In this document: positions 14,465-23,974 of the stretch, piece after piece
How the letters are laid out: the number at the start of each line of letters is the position of its first letter
Numbering within the stretch: position 1 is the stretch's first letter
Origin: Protaetiibacter sp. SSC-01
Lineage (GTDB): Bacteria > Actinomycetota > Actinomycetes > Actinomycetales > Microbacteriaceae
Assembly (NCBI RefSeq): GCF_014483895.1
Contig: NZ_CP059987.1
Coordinates: 2,046,001 to 2,110,000 of the forward strand
Reading direction: 5' to 3'
Length of the DNA: 64,000 nucleotides
The notes under the pieces: model-generated
Told to the model about the DNA's origin: nothing
What the model saw: only the letters and a program-made list of their open reading frames with translations
Database searches by the model: none
Program-made: the position numbers and the translations under genes

Positions 14465-17019
14465 CCCGCGAGCGCCACCAGTCCGAGCTCGGCGTGCGAG
14501 GCGAGCAGCGGATGCCGCGGCACGACGCGCACGGTGTACCCGAAGGCCCCCGCGCGCTCGAAGCGCACCGAGCCGCGGTAGACCGCCGGCTTGCCGAGAT
14601 CGTGGCTCTCGAGCTCGAGCGGCACGACCCGCACGTCGCCGAGCTCCTCCCCCGCTCGCGGACGGCCGTGCACGAGCTCGACGGAGACGTCGTCGGGGCC
14701 GAGCTCGCCGAGCTCGACGAACGCGCGCACGCGCAGCTCCTCGCCCACGTGCGGCGACGCATCCACGCCGCCCGACTCGACGTGCGCGACGTGCACCTCG
14801 GGCCACGTGCGGCGCACGGTCGCGGTCCATGCGGCGAGGCCGCGGGCGGGCGCGTAGTCGTCGGCGCTCACGGCGAGCTCGGCCGCCGCGGCGGGCACGT
14901 AGAGCCGCTCGACGTACTCGCGCACCATGCGCTCGGCCGAGAGCTCGGGCGACAGCGTCGCGAGCGTGTGGCGGATGTCGGCCACCCACGCGCCGGGCAC
15001 GTCGTCCGCGCCGCGGTCGTAGAAGCGCGGGGCGATCTGGTGCTCGATGAGGTCGTACATGGCGGCCGCCTCGAGGGCGTCGCGTTCGCCCGCATCCCCC
15101 GCCGAGTCGGCCGACGGGATCGCCCAGCCGTTGCGCTCGTCGTGGAACTCGGCCCACCATCCGTCGAGGATCGAGAGGTTGAGCGAGCCGTTGAGCGCCG
15201 CCTTCATGCCGGATGTGCCGCACGCCTCGAGCGGACGCAGCGGGTTGTTGAGCCACACATCGCAGCCCGGGTAGAGCTTCTGCGCCATGCCGATGTCGTA
15301 GTCGGGCAGGAAGACGATGCGACCGCGCACCTCCGGGTCCTGCGAGAACTCGACGAGCAGCTGGATGAGGCGCTTGCCGCCGTCGTCGGCGGGGTGCGAC
15401 TTGCCCGCGACGACGAGCTGCACGGGGCGCTCGGGGTCGGTGAGCAGCGCGCGCAGGCGGGCCGGGTCCTGCAGCATGAGGGTCAGGCGCTTGTAGGTGG
15501 GCACGCGGCGGGCGAAGCCGATCGTGAGCACGTCGGGCGACAGCAGCTCGCGATACCACGGCGGCGCGGGCACGCCCGGGTTCTGCTCTTCCCAGGCCTC
15601 GACCATGCGGCGGCGGGCGTCGTCGACGAGCTGCTCGCGCAGCCGCCCACGCAGCGCCCACAGCTCGGCGTCGCTCACGGCATCCGAGGTCCAGTCGCAC
15701 GCGGTCGCGTCGTCGGTGCCGAGGCGGGATGCCGCGAGCGCGCGCACCTGGGGATCGGTCCAGGTGGCGGGGTGCACGCCGTTCGTGATGGAGGTGATGG
15801 GCACGTCGGCCGGGTCGAAGCCCGGCCACAGGGCGCCGAACATGTGGCGGCTCACGTCGCCGTGCAGCTTCGAGACGCCGTTGGCGCGCTGCGCGAGGCG
15901 CAGGCCCATGACGGCCATGTTGAAGGTGTCGGGCGCGCCGCCGTCGTAGTCCTCCGCGCCGAGGGCGAGCACGTCGGCGACGTCGACACCCGGCAGCAGC
16001 TCGGTCGAGAAGTAGCGCTCGACGAGCGGCGCCTCGAAGCGGTCGATGCCCGCCGGCACGGGCGTGTGGGTCGTGAAGACGGTGCCCGCGCGCACGACCT
16101 CGAGCGCCTCGCCGAAGCTCAGGCCCTCGGCGATGAGCCCGCGGATGCGCTCAAGGCCGAGGAAGCCCGCGTGCCCCTCGTTGGTGTGGAAGACCGAGGG
16201 CTCCGGGATGCCCGTGAGACGCGCGTAGAGCGCGACGGCCCGCGCGCCGCCGATGCCGAGCAGCAGCTCCTGCAGGAGGCGGTGCTCTCCCCCGCCGCCG
16301 TAGAGGCGGTCGGTGACCGTGCGGAGCTCCTCCGAGTTCTCGGGGATGTCGGTGTCGAGCAGCAGGAGCGGCACGCGGCCGACGGAGAGCTGCCAGATGC
16401 GGGCCGTGAGCGCCTTGCCGTCGGGAAGCGCGAGCACGACCTGCGCCGCCGTGCCGTCGGGCGCGCGCAGCACGCTCATGGGCAGTCCGTCGGGGTCGAG
16501 CACGGGGTAGCTCTCGAGCTGCCAGCCCTCGCGGGAGATCGCCTGGCGGAAGTAGCCGGCGCGGTAGAAGAGGCCGACGCCGACGATCGGCACGCCGAGG
16601 TCGGATGCCGCCTTGAGGTGGTCGCCCGCGAGGATGCCGAGGCCGCCCGAGTACTGGGGCAGCGCATCCGCGATCCCGTACTCGGGAGAGAAGTAGGCGA
16701 TCGTGGCGGGCACGTCGGGGCCGAGGCCCTGGTACCAGCGCGGCTCGGTGAGGTAGGCGTGCAGCTCGTCGCGGAGCGCGACGGCGCGCGCGACGTAGGC
16801 TTCGTCGGCGGCGAGCTGCTCGAGGCGGGCGGGCGGCACCTCGCCGAGGAGCCCGTACGGGTCCTTGCCGAGCTCGTCCCACAGCTCGGGCGCGATGTCG
16901 CGGAACAGCTCGAGCGTCGGCTGGTGCCACGACCAGCGCAGGTTCGCGGCGAGCTCCTCGAGCGGCGCGAGCGCCTCGGGCAGCACGGTGCGGACGGTGA
17001 ACCGTCGGATGGCCTTCAC
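14461..17019 (-). CDS. glgP: Alpha-glucan (glycogen/maltodextrin) phosphorylase
   Basis: An 852-residue GT35 phosphorylase of the actinobacterial type with an N-terminal DUF3417 region (about 1-115). It releases glucose-1-phosphate from the ends of alpha-1,4-glucan with PLP as cofactor. The PLP lysine is Lys606 in GTSGMKAALNG; the upstream GYDIGMAQK-type region (DYDIGMAQKLYPG) and the phosphate-site residues also fit. Together with GlgX it can break down branched glucan. The GTG start has TAGGGT (17027-17032, minus strand) 7 bases upstream and no ribosome-binding site. The downstream MFS gene overlaps it by 4 bases. The upstream gene on this strand is the signal peptidase, 50 bases away, on the far side of its stop. 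Confidence 0.95.
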   Translation of the reverse strand: MKAIRRFTVRTVLPEALAPLEELAANLRWSWHQPTLELFRDIAPELWDELGKDPYGLLGEVPPARLEQLAADEAYVARAVALRDELHAYLTEPRWYQGLGPDVPATIAYFSPEYGIADALPQYSGGLGILAGDHLKAASDLGVPIVGVGLFYRAGYFRQAISREGWQLESYPVLDPDGLPMSVLRAPDGTAAQVVLALPDGKALTARIWQLSVGRVPLLLLDTDIPENSEELRTVTDRLYGGGGEHRLLQELLLGIGGARAVALYARLTGIPEPSVFHTNEGHAGFLGLERIRGLIAEGLSFGEALEVVRAGTVFTTHTPVPAGIDRFEAPLVERYFSTELLPGVDVADVLALGAEDYDGGAPDTFNMAVMGLRLAQRANGVSKLHGDVSRHMFGALWPGFDPADVPITSITNGVHPATWTDPQVRALAASRLGTDDATACDWTSDAVSDAELWALRGRLREQLVDDARRRMVEAWEEQNPGVPAPPWYRELLSPDVLTIGFARRVPTYKRLTLMLQDPARLRALLTDPERPVQLVVAGKSHPADDGGKRLIQLLVEFSQDPEVRGRIVFLPDYDIGMAQKLYPGCDVWLNNPLRPLEACGTSGMKAALNGSLNLSILDGWWAEFHDERNGWAIPSADSAGDAGERDALEAAAMYDLIEHQIAPRFYDRGADDVPGAWVADIRHTLATLSPELSAERMVREYVERLYVPAAAAELAVSADDYAPARGLAAWTATVRRTWPEVHVAHVESGGVDASPHVGEELRVRAFVELGELGPDDVSVELVHGRPRAGEELGDVRVVPLELESHDLGKPAVYRGSVRFERAGAFGYTVRVVPRHPLLASHAELGLVALAG

Positions 17020-17068
17020 CCGATCAACCCTAGGCGCGCTCGGTTACGGCCGGATGTCGCGGGCGCCG

Positions 17069-17722
17069 TCAGGAGCCCATGCGGCGGCGACCCGACGGCT
17101 TGCCGGTCGCGGCCGCGCGCTTGCGCTTCCTCGCCTTGTCGACGAGACCCGAGACAACCATCCAGATCGCGAACGCGAAGAGGCCGCCCGCGATGATCGG
17201 GACGATCAAGCCGCGCGCGTCGCCGTTGATCCAGTTGCTCACCCAGCCGATGTAGGGCACCGAGTACCAGAGCCGTCCCTGGACCTGCACCTCGCGGACG
17301 GGATCCGGGTCGGGCAGAGCGCTGTTGTCGCCCTTGAGCGTGAAGCTGTACTCGCCGCCCGCGGTCTTGCTCACCGCGATCACCCGGTGGGTGACGACGG
17401 TCGGATCGCCCGAGCGCAGCTGGTAGGTGATGACGTCGCCGATGCGGATGTCGGCCGGCTCGACATCGCGCGAGACGATGAGCGTGCCGGGCGGCAGCCC
17501 GGGCTCCATGGAGCTCGTGAGCACGGTGAGCGGGCGCGCGCCGGTCGCGGCCGGCACGACGATGACCGCCGCCGCGAGCGCGAGCAGGCCCGCGAGCAGC
17601 GCGATGCTGAGCGAGACGCGCAGGTACGCCCAGAGGCTCGCCTCCTTCTTGGCGGCGGGCGCCTCGGCGGGCGCCGCATCCGGCACAGGGGTCTCGGACG
17701 CGGTCGCACGGATGTCGCTCAC
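17069..17722 (-). CDS. sipW: SipW-like signal peptidase I (Ser/His type)
   Basis: A 217-residue membrane signal peptidase of family S26B, the archaeal/ER and SipW type. One N-terminal span (about 36-58) is followed by Ser71 in TSSMEP, then His112 in VVTHRV in place of the usual lysine, then Asp residues in KGDNS and DPDP; a second span is at about 172-192, with a basic tail. SipW-type enzymes in Bacillus process TasA and TapA, whose signal peptides differ from normal Sec ones. Three such proteins are encoded just upstream, so this enzyme is most likely dedicated to them. Its GTG overlaps the LPXTG gene by 4 bases. The name is by resemblance. Confidence 0.9.
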   Translation of the reverse strand: MSDIRATASETPVPDAAPAEAPAAKKEASLWAYLRVSLSIALLAGLLALAAAVIVVPAATGARPLTVLTSSMEPGLPPGTLIVSRDVEPADIRIGDVITYQLRSGDPTVVTHRVIAVSKTAGGEYSFTLKGDNSALPDPDPVREVQVQGRLWYSVPYIGWVSNWINGDARGLIVPIIAGGLFAFAIWMVVSGLVDKARKRKRAAATGKPSGRRRMGS

Positions 17723-18429
17723 GATGCGTGAGTCTGCTCGTCGCGGCGACGGCGCCGCAAGACCGCGAACAGGGCACCCAGCGCGAGCATCGCGAGCGCG
17801 ACGGCGAGCGACTGGCCCACCTCCGCGCCCGTGAAGGGCAGCTTGGGCGCATCGCTCCCGCCGTTGCCGCCCGTGCTGCCCCCGCTCGCGCCCGCCGAGC
17901 AGCCGTTGTCGTCGGCGAAGGGGCCGGCGGCCCACTCGTGCGCCGTCACGACGAAGGAGAGCGAGGCGGTCTCGCCCTGGGCGTTCTGCCCGCTCGTCGC
18001 GCTGCTCATGCTGACCTCGGCGTCGACCACCAGTGTCTGGCCGGCGGCGAGGTTCTGGGGCTGCACGACGATCTGGCAGTTCGAGAGGGCGCCGAAGCTC
18101 GACACGTAGGTGAAACCGTTCATGGTCGACGAGAGAGTGACGGCCGCGCCGAACTCGGGCGACGGCACGACGAGGTCGTTGACGGCGACACGCACGAGGG
18201 CCGCCGTCGAGCTGTGGTTGCGGATCCAGAGCCGCCCCGTCGTCGTGTCGCCCGGCACGATGAGCGCGATGTCGTCGAACAGCTGCACCGAGGCCGACGG
18301 GGCGAAGTTGACGCCGTCGGTGCTCACGAGGATCTCGGGGGGCGCCGCGTGGGCCGCCTGCGGCTGGGTGAGCGGCACCCCCACCGCGACGAGCGCGGCG
18401 GCGATGAGGGCGATGGTGCGACGGATCAT
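17719..18429 (-). CDS. LPXTG-anchored surface protein of the SipW operon
   Basis: A 236-residue exported protein. The signal peptide (about 1-28) ends in an ordinary AHA site, unlike its neighbours. Residues 30-165 look like a beta-sandwich, with a wall-protein style of N-terminal segment (EILVSTDGVNF) and one Cys pair candidate (Cys118 and Cys177). A Gly/Ser linker precedes the sortase signal LPFTG (197-201), a membrane span and RRRRRDEQ. It would therefore be fixed covalently to the wall by a sortase encoded elsewhere. The ATG overlaps the end of the large gene upstream by one base, and its own stop overlaps the signal-peptidase start. A role as anchor for the fibres is inference. Confidence 0.82.
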   Translation of the reverse strand: MIRRTIALIAAALVAVGVPLTQPQAAHAAPPEILVSTDGVNFAPSASVQLFDDIALIVPGDTTTGRLWIRNHSSTAALVRVAVNDLVVPSPEFGAAVTLSSTMNGFTYVSSFGALSNCQIVVQPQNLAAGQTLVVDAEVSMSSATSGQNAQGETASLSFVVTAHEWAAGPFADDNGCSAGASGGSTGGNGGSDAPKLPFTGAEVGQSLAVALAMLALGALFAVLRRRRRDEQTHAS

Positions 18430-20297
18430 CAGAGCGCGGTGAGGACGAAGTTGCGGGTGGTCTGGCTGACGTTCAGCTGGGCGTTCGCGTTGGCGTTCGT
18501 GGCACCGAGGTAGCTGCCGCTCCCTGCGTTCTTGAACCGCACGAACGCGTTGCCGCTCGTCGAGTCGTAGTAGGCCTCGGGCGTCCAGTCGGCGTAGTCG
18601 CTGCCGCTCGGAGTCGCGACGTCGACGGCGGCCGAGTATCCGCAGAAGATCACGAAGGTGCACGCGTAGTCCTGCAGCCACACCTGGCTCGTGTTGCTCA
18701 CGCTGACGACGCGCGTGTCCCCGGTGGTCGCCGAGAACGTCCAGCGCTGCGTATTGGGTGCCGCCCCCGCGCAGCTCGGAACGTTGCGAAGTTCGCCGTT
18801 CTCGACGTCGACGCAGACCGCGGTCGTGCCGTTCATCCAGGCGATGCGGTACTGGCTCGAGCCGAAGTGGGTGAGTCCCGTGCCCACGGCCGAGGTGGAC
18901 GCGTTGCCGGCGGCATCCTTCGCGACGATCCGGTAGGCGTACGCCTGTCCCGCGGTCACCCCGGTGTCCGTCCACGAGGTGCCCGTGACGTTGTTGGCGA
19001 CGGTGGCCCACGTGCCGGTCGAGCTCACGCGCTGCACCTCGTAGTGGTGGAGGTCGGGCGAGGACGACGCGGCCCAGCTGATGTTCATCGAGGTGGTACC
19101 CGTGGGCGTGACCGTGGGCTGCCCCGGCGCGACGGGCGGCGTGGTGTCGACGATCGTGACCGAGACGGTGGATCCCGTGCGGGTCATCACGATGCCGGGG
19201 TTCGCGGTGTCCCCGTACGACACCGTGGGGGTCGTGGCGATGGTCTGCCCGAGCGCACCCGTAATGGTCGCGTCGTAGGTCACCGTGACGACGCCGCCGC
19301 CCGCGATCGATCCGCCGACGGAGCCGTTAGCGCCGGTCCCGATGCGGACGGTGAGCATGCCACCGGCCGTGGTCGACTGCACGCCGGCTGCCGCGCCGTT
19401 GATCTGGATGTTGCTCGGGGTGCCGAGCGTCGTCGGTAGCGGGAGCGTCAGCACGGAGGATCCCGCGGTGCGGCCGCCCACGTTGGTGATCGTCGTCGTG
19501 ACGCGTGCCGTGGTACCCGGCTCGAACTGGGTGCCGCCGACCCGCGCGATCGCGGAGCCGAGGTTGAGGCAGGGCCCCGAGCCGAACGTCACGCCGTCTA
19601 TCAGGTTGCCCTGGGAGGCGTTGCCGCCGCCCTGGGTGTGCGAGGTGAAGCTGATGCGCGTGGTCGTCTGCCCCGCAGGAACCGTGTAAGTACCGCTGTA
19701 GTACTTCCACGCGGTGTTCGTGGTCGGGAACACGATGACGAGGCGAGTGCCGTCGTTGACGAGCGTCGTCGGGTTCGTGTTGCTCGTGGTGCCGCCCTGT
19801 ACGCCCGCGCCGTTCGCCGTCGAGGGGCCGATCGTGAGCTGCACCTTGTCGGGGTTCGACGCGCTGTCGCGCCCGCGGTGCCAGAAGCCCCACTCGAGCA
19901 CCTGACCCGGCGCCGTCGAGACGTTCTGATAGAACGTCGCGGCCTCGGTGCCGTTGATCTCGATGTTCTGAGCACCGGAGGCCGGCGTGATCGACCCCGT
20001 GACGTTACCGCGCCAGATCTCGGGCGATGTGGCCGTCTGGGTGCCAGGACGCACCGTGACCCACGGCGCGACACCGGTCGATCCGGGGTGGCTCCAGTTG
20101 TTGTTGGCGATGACCGGGGTCTCGAAGTCGCCGTTGACGAGGCTCACCGGGTTCGCGCAGTTCATCGCCGCGAGGTCGGCGACCTGCACCGATCCGGTCG
20201 TCGAGACGCTCGCGCTCCAGTAGGCGTAGCCCGCGGCCGTGCCGGCGAGCACGAAGAACACGACGATGCCGAGCGCTGCGGCGAGCTTCTTGATCAC
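18429..20297 (-). CDS. Large multidomain protein with SipW-type signal peptide
   Basis: A 622-residue secreted protein. The N-terminus has a long hydrophobic stretch ending in AAGYAYWSAS, the SipW-type pattern. What follows: residues 50-245, a jelly-roll-like region starting NGDFETPV and rich in aromatic residues, like carbohydrate-binding domains; 246-385, a DUF11-like beta repeat (TTITNVGGRTAGSSVL); 386-475, a fibronectin type III domain (PGQPTVTPTGTT ... YRIVAKDAAGN); 476-622, a ricin-B-like or lectin-like end with four Cys. It has no membrane anchor or LPXTG. An adhesin or carbohydrate-binding tip protein is the most reasonable guess. The GTG start overlaps the preceding gene by 4 bases. 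Confidence 0.8.
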   Translation of the reverse strand: MIKKLAAALGIVVFFVLAGTAAGYAYWSASVSTTGSVQVADLAAMNCANPVSLVNGDFETPVIANNNWSHPGSTGVAPWVTVRPGTQTATSPEIWRGNVTGSITPASGAQNIEINGTEAATFYQNVSTAPGQVLEWGFWHRGRDSASNPDKVQLTIGPSTANGAGVQGGTTSNTNPTTLVNDGTRLVIVFPTTNTAWKYYSGTYTVPAGQTTTRISFTSHTQGGGNASQGNLIDGVTFGSGPCLNLGSAIARVGGTQFEPGTTARVTTTITNVGGRTAGSSVLTLPLPTTLGTPSNIQINGAAAGVQSTTAGGMLTVRIGTGANGSVGGSIAGGGVVTVTYDATITGALGQTIATTPTVSYGDTANPGIVMTRTGSTVSVTIVDTTPPVAPGQPTVTPTGTTSMNISWAASSSPDLHHYEVQRVSSTGTWATVANNVTGTSWTDTGVTAGQAYAYRIVAKDAAGNASTSAVGTGLTHFGSSQYRIAWMNGTTAVCVDVENGELRNVPSCAGAAPNTQRWTFSATTGDTRVVSVSNTSQVWLQDYACTFVIFCGYSAAVDVATPSGSDYADWTPEAYYDSTSGNAFVRFKNAGSGSYLGATNANANAQLNVSQTTRNFVLTAL

Positions 20298-20872
20298 GGG
20301 GCCACCTGCTCGGCGTCGAGCGGGATGGCGAAGTTCGCGGTCGCGCCCGACACGATGCCGGTGGCGCCCGGAGCGAGGCTCGCGGTCACGCAGACCTTGA
20401 TGGACGCACCGGGCGCGATGGTGACGGCGCTCATCGAGAGATCGGTGACCGTCGCGGCGGGGCACGACGCGGCGGCGCCCGAGACGCGGATCACCTTGAG
20501 CACGAGGTTGGCCGTGCTGAGCCCAGTGGTGCTCGACACCGTGGCGGCGCCCTGCTCGACCGACAGGGCGACATCGCCCACGTTGGCGATCGTGAGGGGC
20601 GTCGCCGAGTTGGCGGCGGACCCGGGCACGAGCGCGCCCGTGAGGGCGCCGACCGAGGCCGTGCTCCCGCCGTTGATCGTGAGACCCGCGGTGCCGGCGG
20701 TGATCGTGCCTGCGCCGACCGGGGTCGCGCTGCTGAAGTAGGCGTAGGTGCCGCCCGCCGCGCCGAGCGCGATGAGGACGGCCGAGCCGAAGGCCGCGGC
20801 GGCGCCGACGAGGGCGCGCGTCAGGCGGCGGGTGCGGCTGACGGGAGCGGGTGCGGCACGGTGTGCGGGCAT
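20294..20872 (-). CDS. SipW-type signal peptide-containing secreted protein
   Basis: A 192-residue small secreted protein related in design to the gene before it. After an Arg-rich start and a hydrophobic stretch the SipW-type site reads GGTYAYFSSAT, followed by AGTITAGTAGLTI, the same AGTITAGT block as in its neighbour. The rest (about 55-190) is Ala/Thr/Val/Ser-rich beta structure with two Cys, similar to camelysin/TasA-like proteins. AAGGGAG lies about 6 bases before the ATG. It begins behind a strong hairpin (20934-20968), so it is probably made in smaller amounts than the first gene product. A minor fibre subunit is one possibility. Confidence 0.82.
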   Translation of the reverse strand: MPAHRAAPAPVSRTRRLTRALVGAAAAFGSAVLIALGAAGGTYAYFSSATPVGAGTITAGTAGLTINGGSTASVGALTGALVPGSAANSATPLTIANVGDVALSVEQGAATVSSTTGLSTANLVLKVIRVSGAAASCPAATVTDLSMSAVTIAPGASIKVCVTASLAPGATGIVSGATANFAIPLDAEQVAP

Positions 20873-20933
20873 CTCGCGCTCCCTTCGGGTGTGGCTTGTT
20901 CGGGGGGGGTGGTGCTGGTGGTGCAAGGGGGAT

Positions 20934-20968
20934 GGGGGCGCGCCGCTCCGGGTGACCGGCGCGCCCCC
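20934..20968 (-). terminator. Attenuator-like hairpin between first and second gene of the SipW operon
   Basis: A perfect 12-bp GC-only stem (20934-20945 with 20957-20968) with an 11-base loop starts 9 bases after the stop of the first gene and lies 61 bases before the next start on the minus strand. There is no T-run. The position suggests partial termination or a 3' processing stop that favours the first gene over the other four. Confidence 0.7.
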
Positions 20969-20976
20969 GAAGGGTG

Positions 20977-21549
20977 TTACGGCTGCTGCGTGACGACGAT
21001 CGCGAGCTCGCCCAGGTCGACGACGGCCGACTGGCTGTCGTTGTTGACCGGCGCGTCGGGACCGACTGCGCTGTTGAAGGCGAACGTGAGGGTCACGAGC
21101 ACCTTGACGGTGTCGCCGTCGTTGTCGTCCGTGATCGTGGTCACGGAAGCGCCGCCGATCGAGAGCGCGGTGGTCGCGGTGAGGTCGTTGCCCCACGCGC
21201 CCTTGTCGATGCTCGCGGCGTCCGCCTCGATCGACGCCTCGAGGTGGTCACCGGTCGCCTCGACCGTGAAGCTCTCGACGTAGACGAGCTTGTCACCGGG
21301 GACCGCGCGGAAGGCCGCGGGGTCGGTGATCAGGACGCCGTCCGCCTCCGGGTCGGTCGTGGCGGGCACGGCCGAGATGTCGTACCAGGCGCCCGAGTTG
21401 GCGACGGCGTCGATGCCGAGCGTGCCGGCGGTGATCGTCCCTGCGTCGGTCGCGGCCGAGTCGTTCCAGTAGGCGAGCGTGCCCGCGCCGCCGAGGAGCA
21501 GGACGATGCCCGCACCGGTGGCGATCGACGCCTTGGTGAACTTGTTCAT
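20977..21549 (-). CDS. SipW-type (alternate) signal peptide exported protein, probable major subunit
   Basis: A 190-residue secreted protein and the first gene of the operon. The signal reads GTLAYWNDSA, the classic alternate/SipW-type site, followed by AGTITAGTLGI, as in TIGR-type alternate signal-mediated exported proteins. The mature part is acidic, without Cys, and rich in Val/Thr beta strands, in the manner of TasA/camelysin proteins that form fibres. AAAGGAAAA lies before the ATG. A 5' hairpin (21591-21606) and a candidate promoter (21687-21714) lie upstream. Being first, having its own strong hairpin behind it and being small all fit a major structural subunit; that role is inferred, not shown. 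Confidence 0.85.
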   Translation of the reverse strand: MNKFTKASIATGAGIVLLLGGAGTLAYWNDSAATDAGTITAGTLGIDAVANSGAWYDISAVPATTDPEADGVLITDPAAFRAVPGDKLVYVESFTVEATGDHLEASIEADAASIDKGAWGNDLTATTALSIGGASVTTITDDNDGDTVKVLVTLTFAFNSAVGPDAPVNNDSQSAVVDLGELAIVVTQQP

Positions 21550-21590
21550 GGGTTTTCCTTTCGGTGGTGCGGCGTACGCATGACGCAGGG

Positions 21591-21606
21591 CGTGCCTGAA
21601 GGCACG
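21591..21606 (-). other. 5' leader hairpin of the SipW operon
   Basis: CGTGCC, a TGAA loop and GGCACG form a 6-bp hairpin about 42 bases before the first start codon. It could stabilise the leader of the message. It is short, and chance is possible. Confidence 0.4.
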
Positions 21607-21686
21607 TCGAAACGTCGGGTTTGCAGTTCAGGTTCGCGCCCTGCGCAAGCCATTCGGGTCGGGGCGGCTTTGTCCCCGCGTACAGA

Positions 21687-21714
21687 AGGCTACGGTCCCC
21701 CACAATGAGGACAA
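21687..21714 (-). promoter_or_regulatory. Candidate promoter of the SipW operon
   Basis: On the minus strand TTGTCC (21714-21709), a 16-base spacer and TAGCCT (21692-21687) resemble a sigma-70-type promoter. The start of transcription would lie near 21680, giving a leader of about 130 bases. The TTGTCC is part of an inverted repeat, CTTTGTCC (21668-21675) and GGACAAAG (21709-21716), which might be an operator. Confidence 0.45.
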
Positions 21715-21745
21715 AGGGGACGCCTGGGCCCCACTGCGGGGGTCA

Positions 21746-21759
21746 TGGGAGCGCTCCCA
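21746..21759. promoter_or_regulatory. LacI-family (CebR-type) operator
   Basis: TGGGAGCGCTCCCA is a perfect 14-bp palindrome identical to the site known for the Streptomyces cellobiose regulator CebR and close to other actinobacterial LacI-family sugar operators. It lies in the 414-base gap between the SipW operon and glgE (start 21964). It could control glgE-glgB, the surface operon or both. No LacI-family regulator gene is in the window. The rest of this gap holds the candidate promoter and hairpin listed above and no convincing gene. Confidence 0.75.
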
Positions 21760-21963
21760 CGTTGAATCGTCACAACCCTCTGACCAGGGATTTCATCCAA
21801 TACAGAGCTGTCTCACGGGTGATACCCAGCCGTCATACCGGGGTACACGGATGACGGTTCCACCCCCAGAGGAGGCACGCGGAGGACAGACCACTTGGTC
21901 TACGGAAAGGTTGTACCCCGAACTCCCACCGGGCCTCGAAGGTCGACGCGATACGGTCGGAAC

Positions 21964-23973
<2,010 letters not shown>

Positions 23974-23974
23974 C

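Noticed and set aside
21605-21900. A small gene of 77 codons in front of glgE.
   Set aside because: Its composition is random-looking, it crosses the operator and promoter region, and it has no ribosome-binding site.
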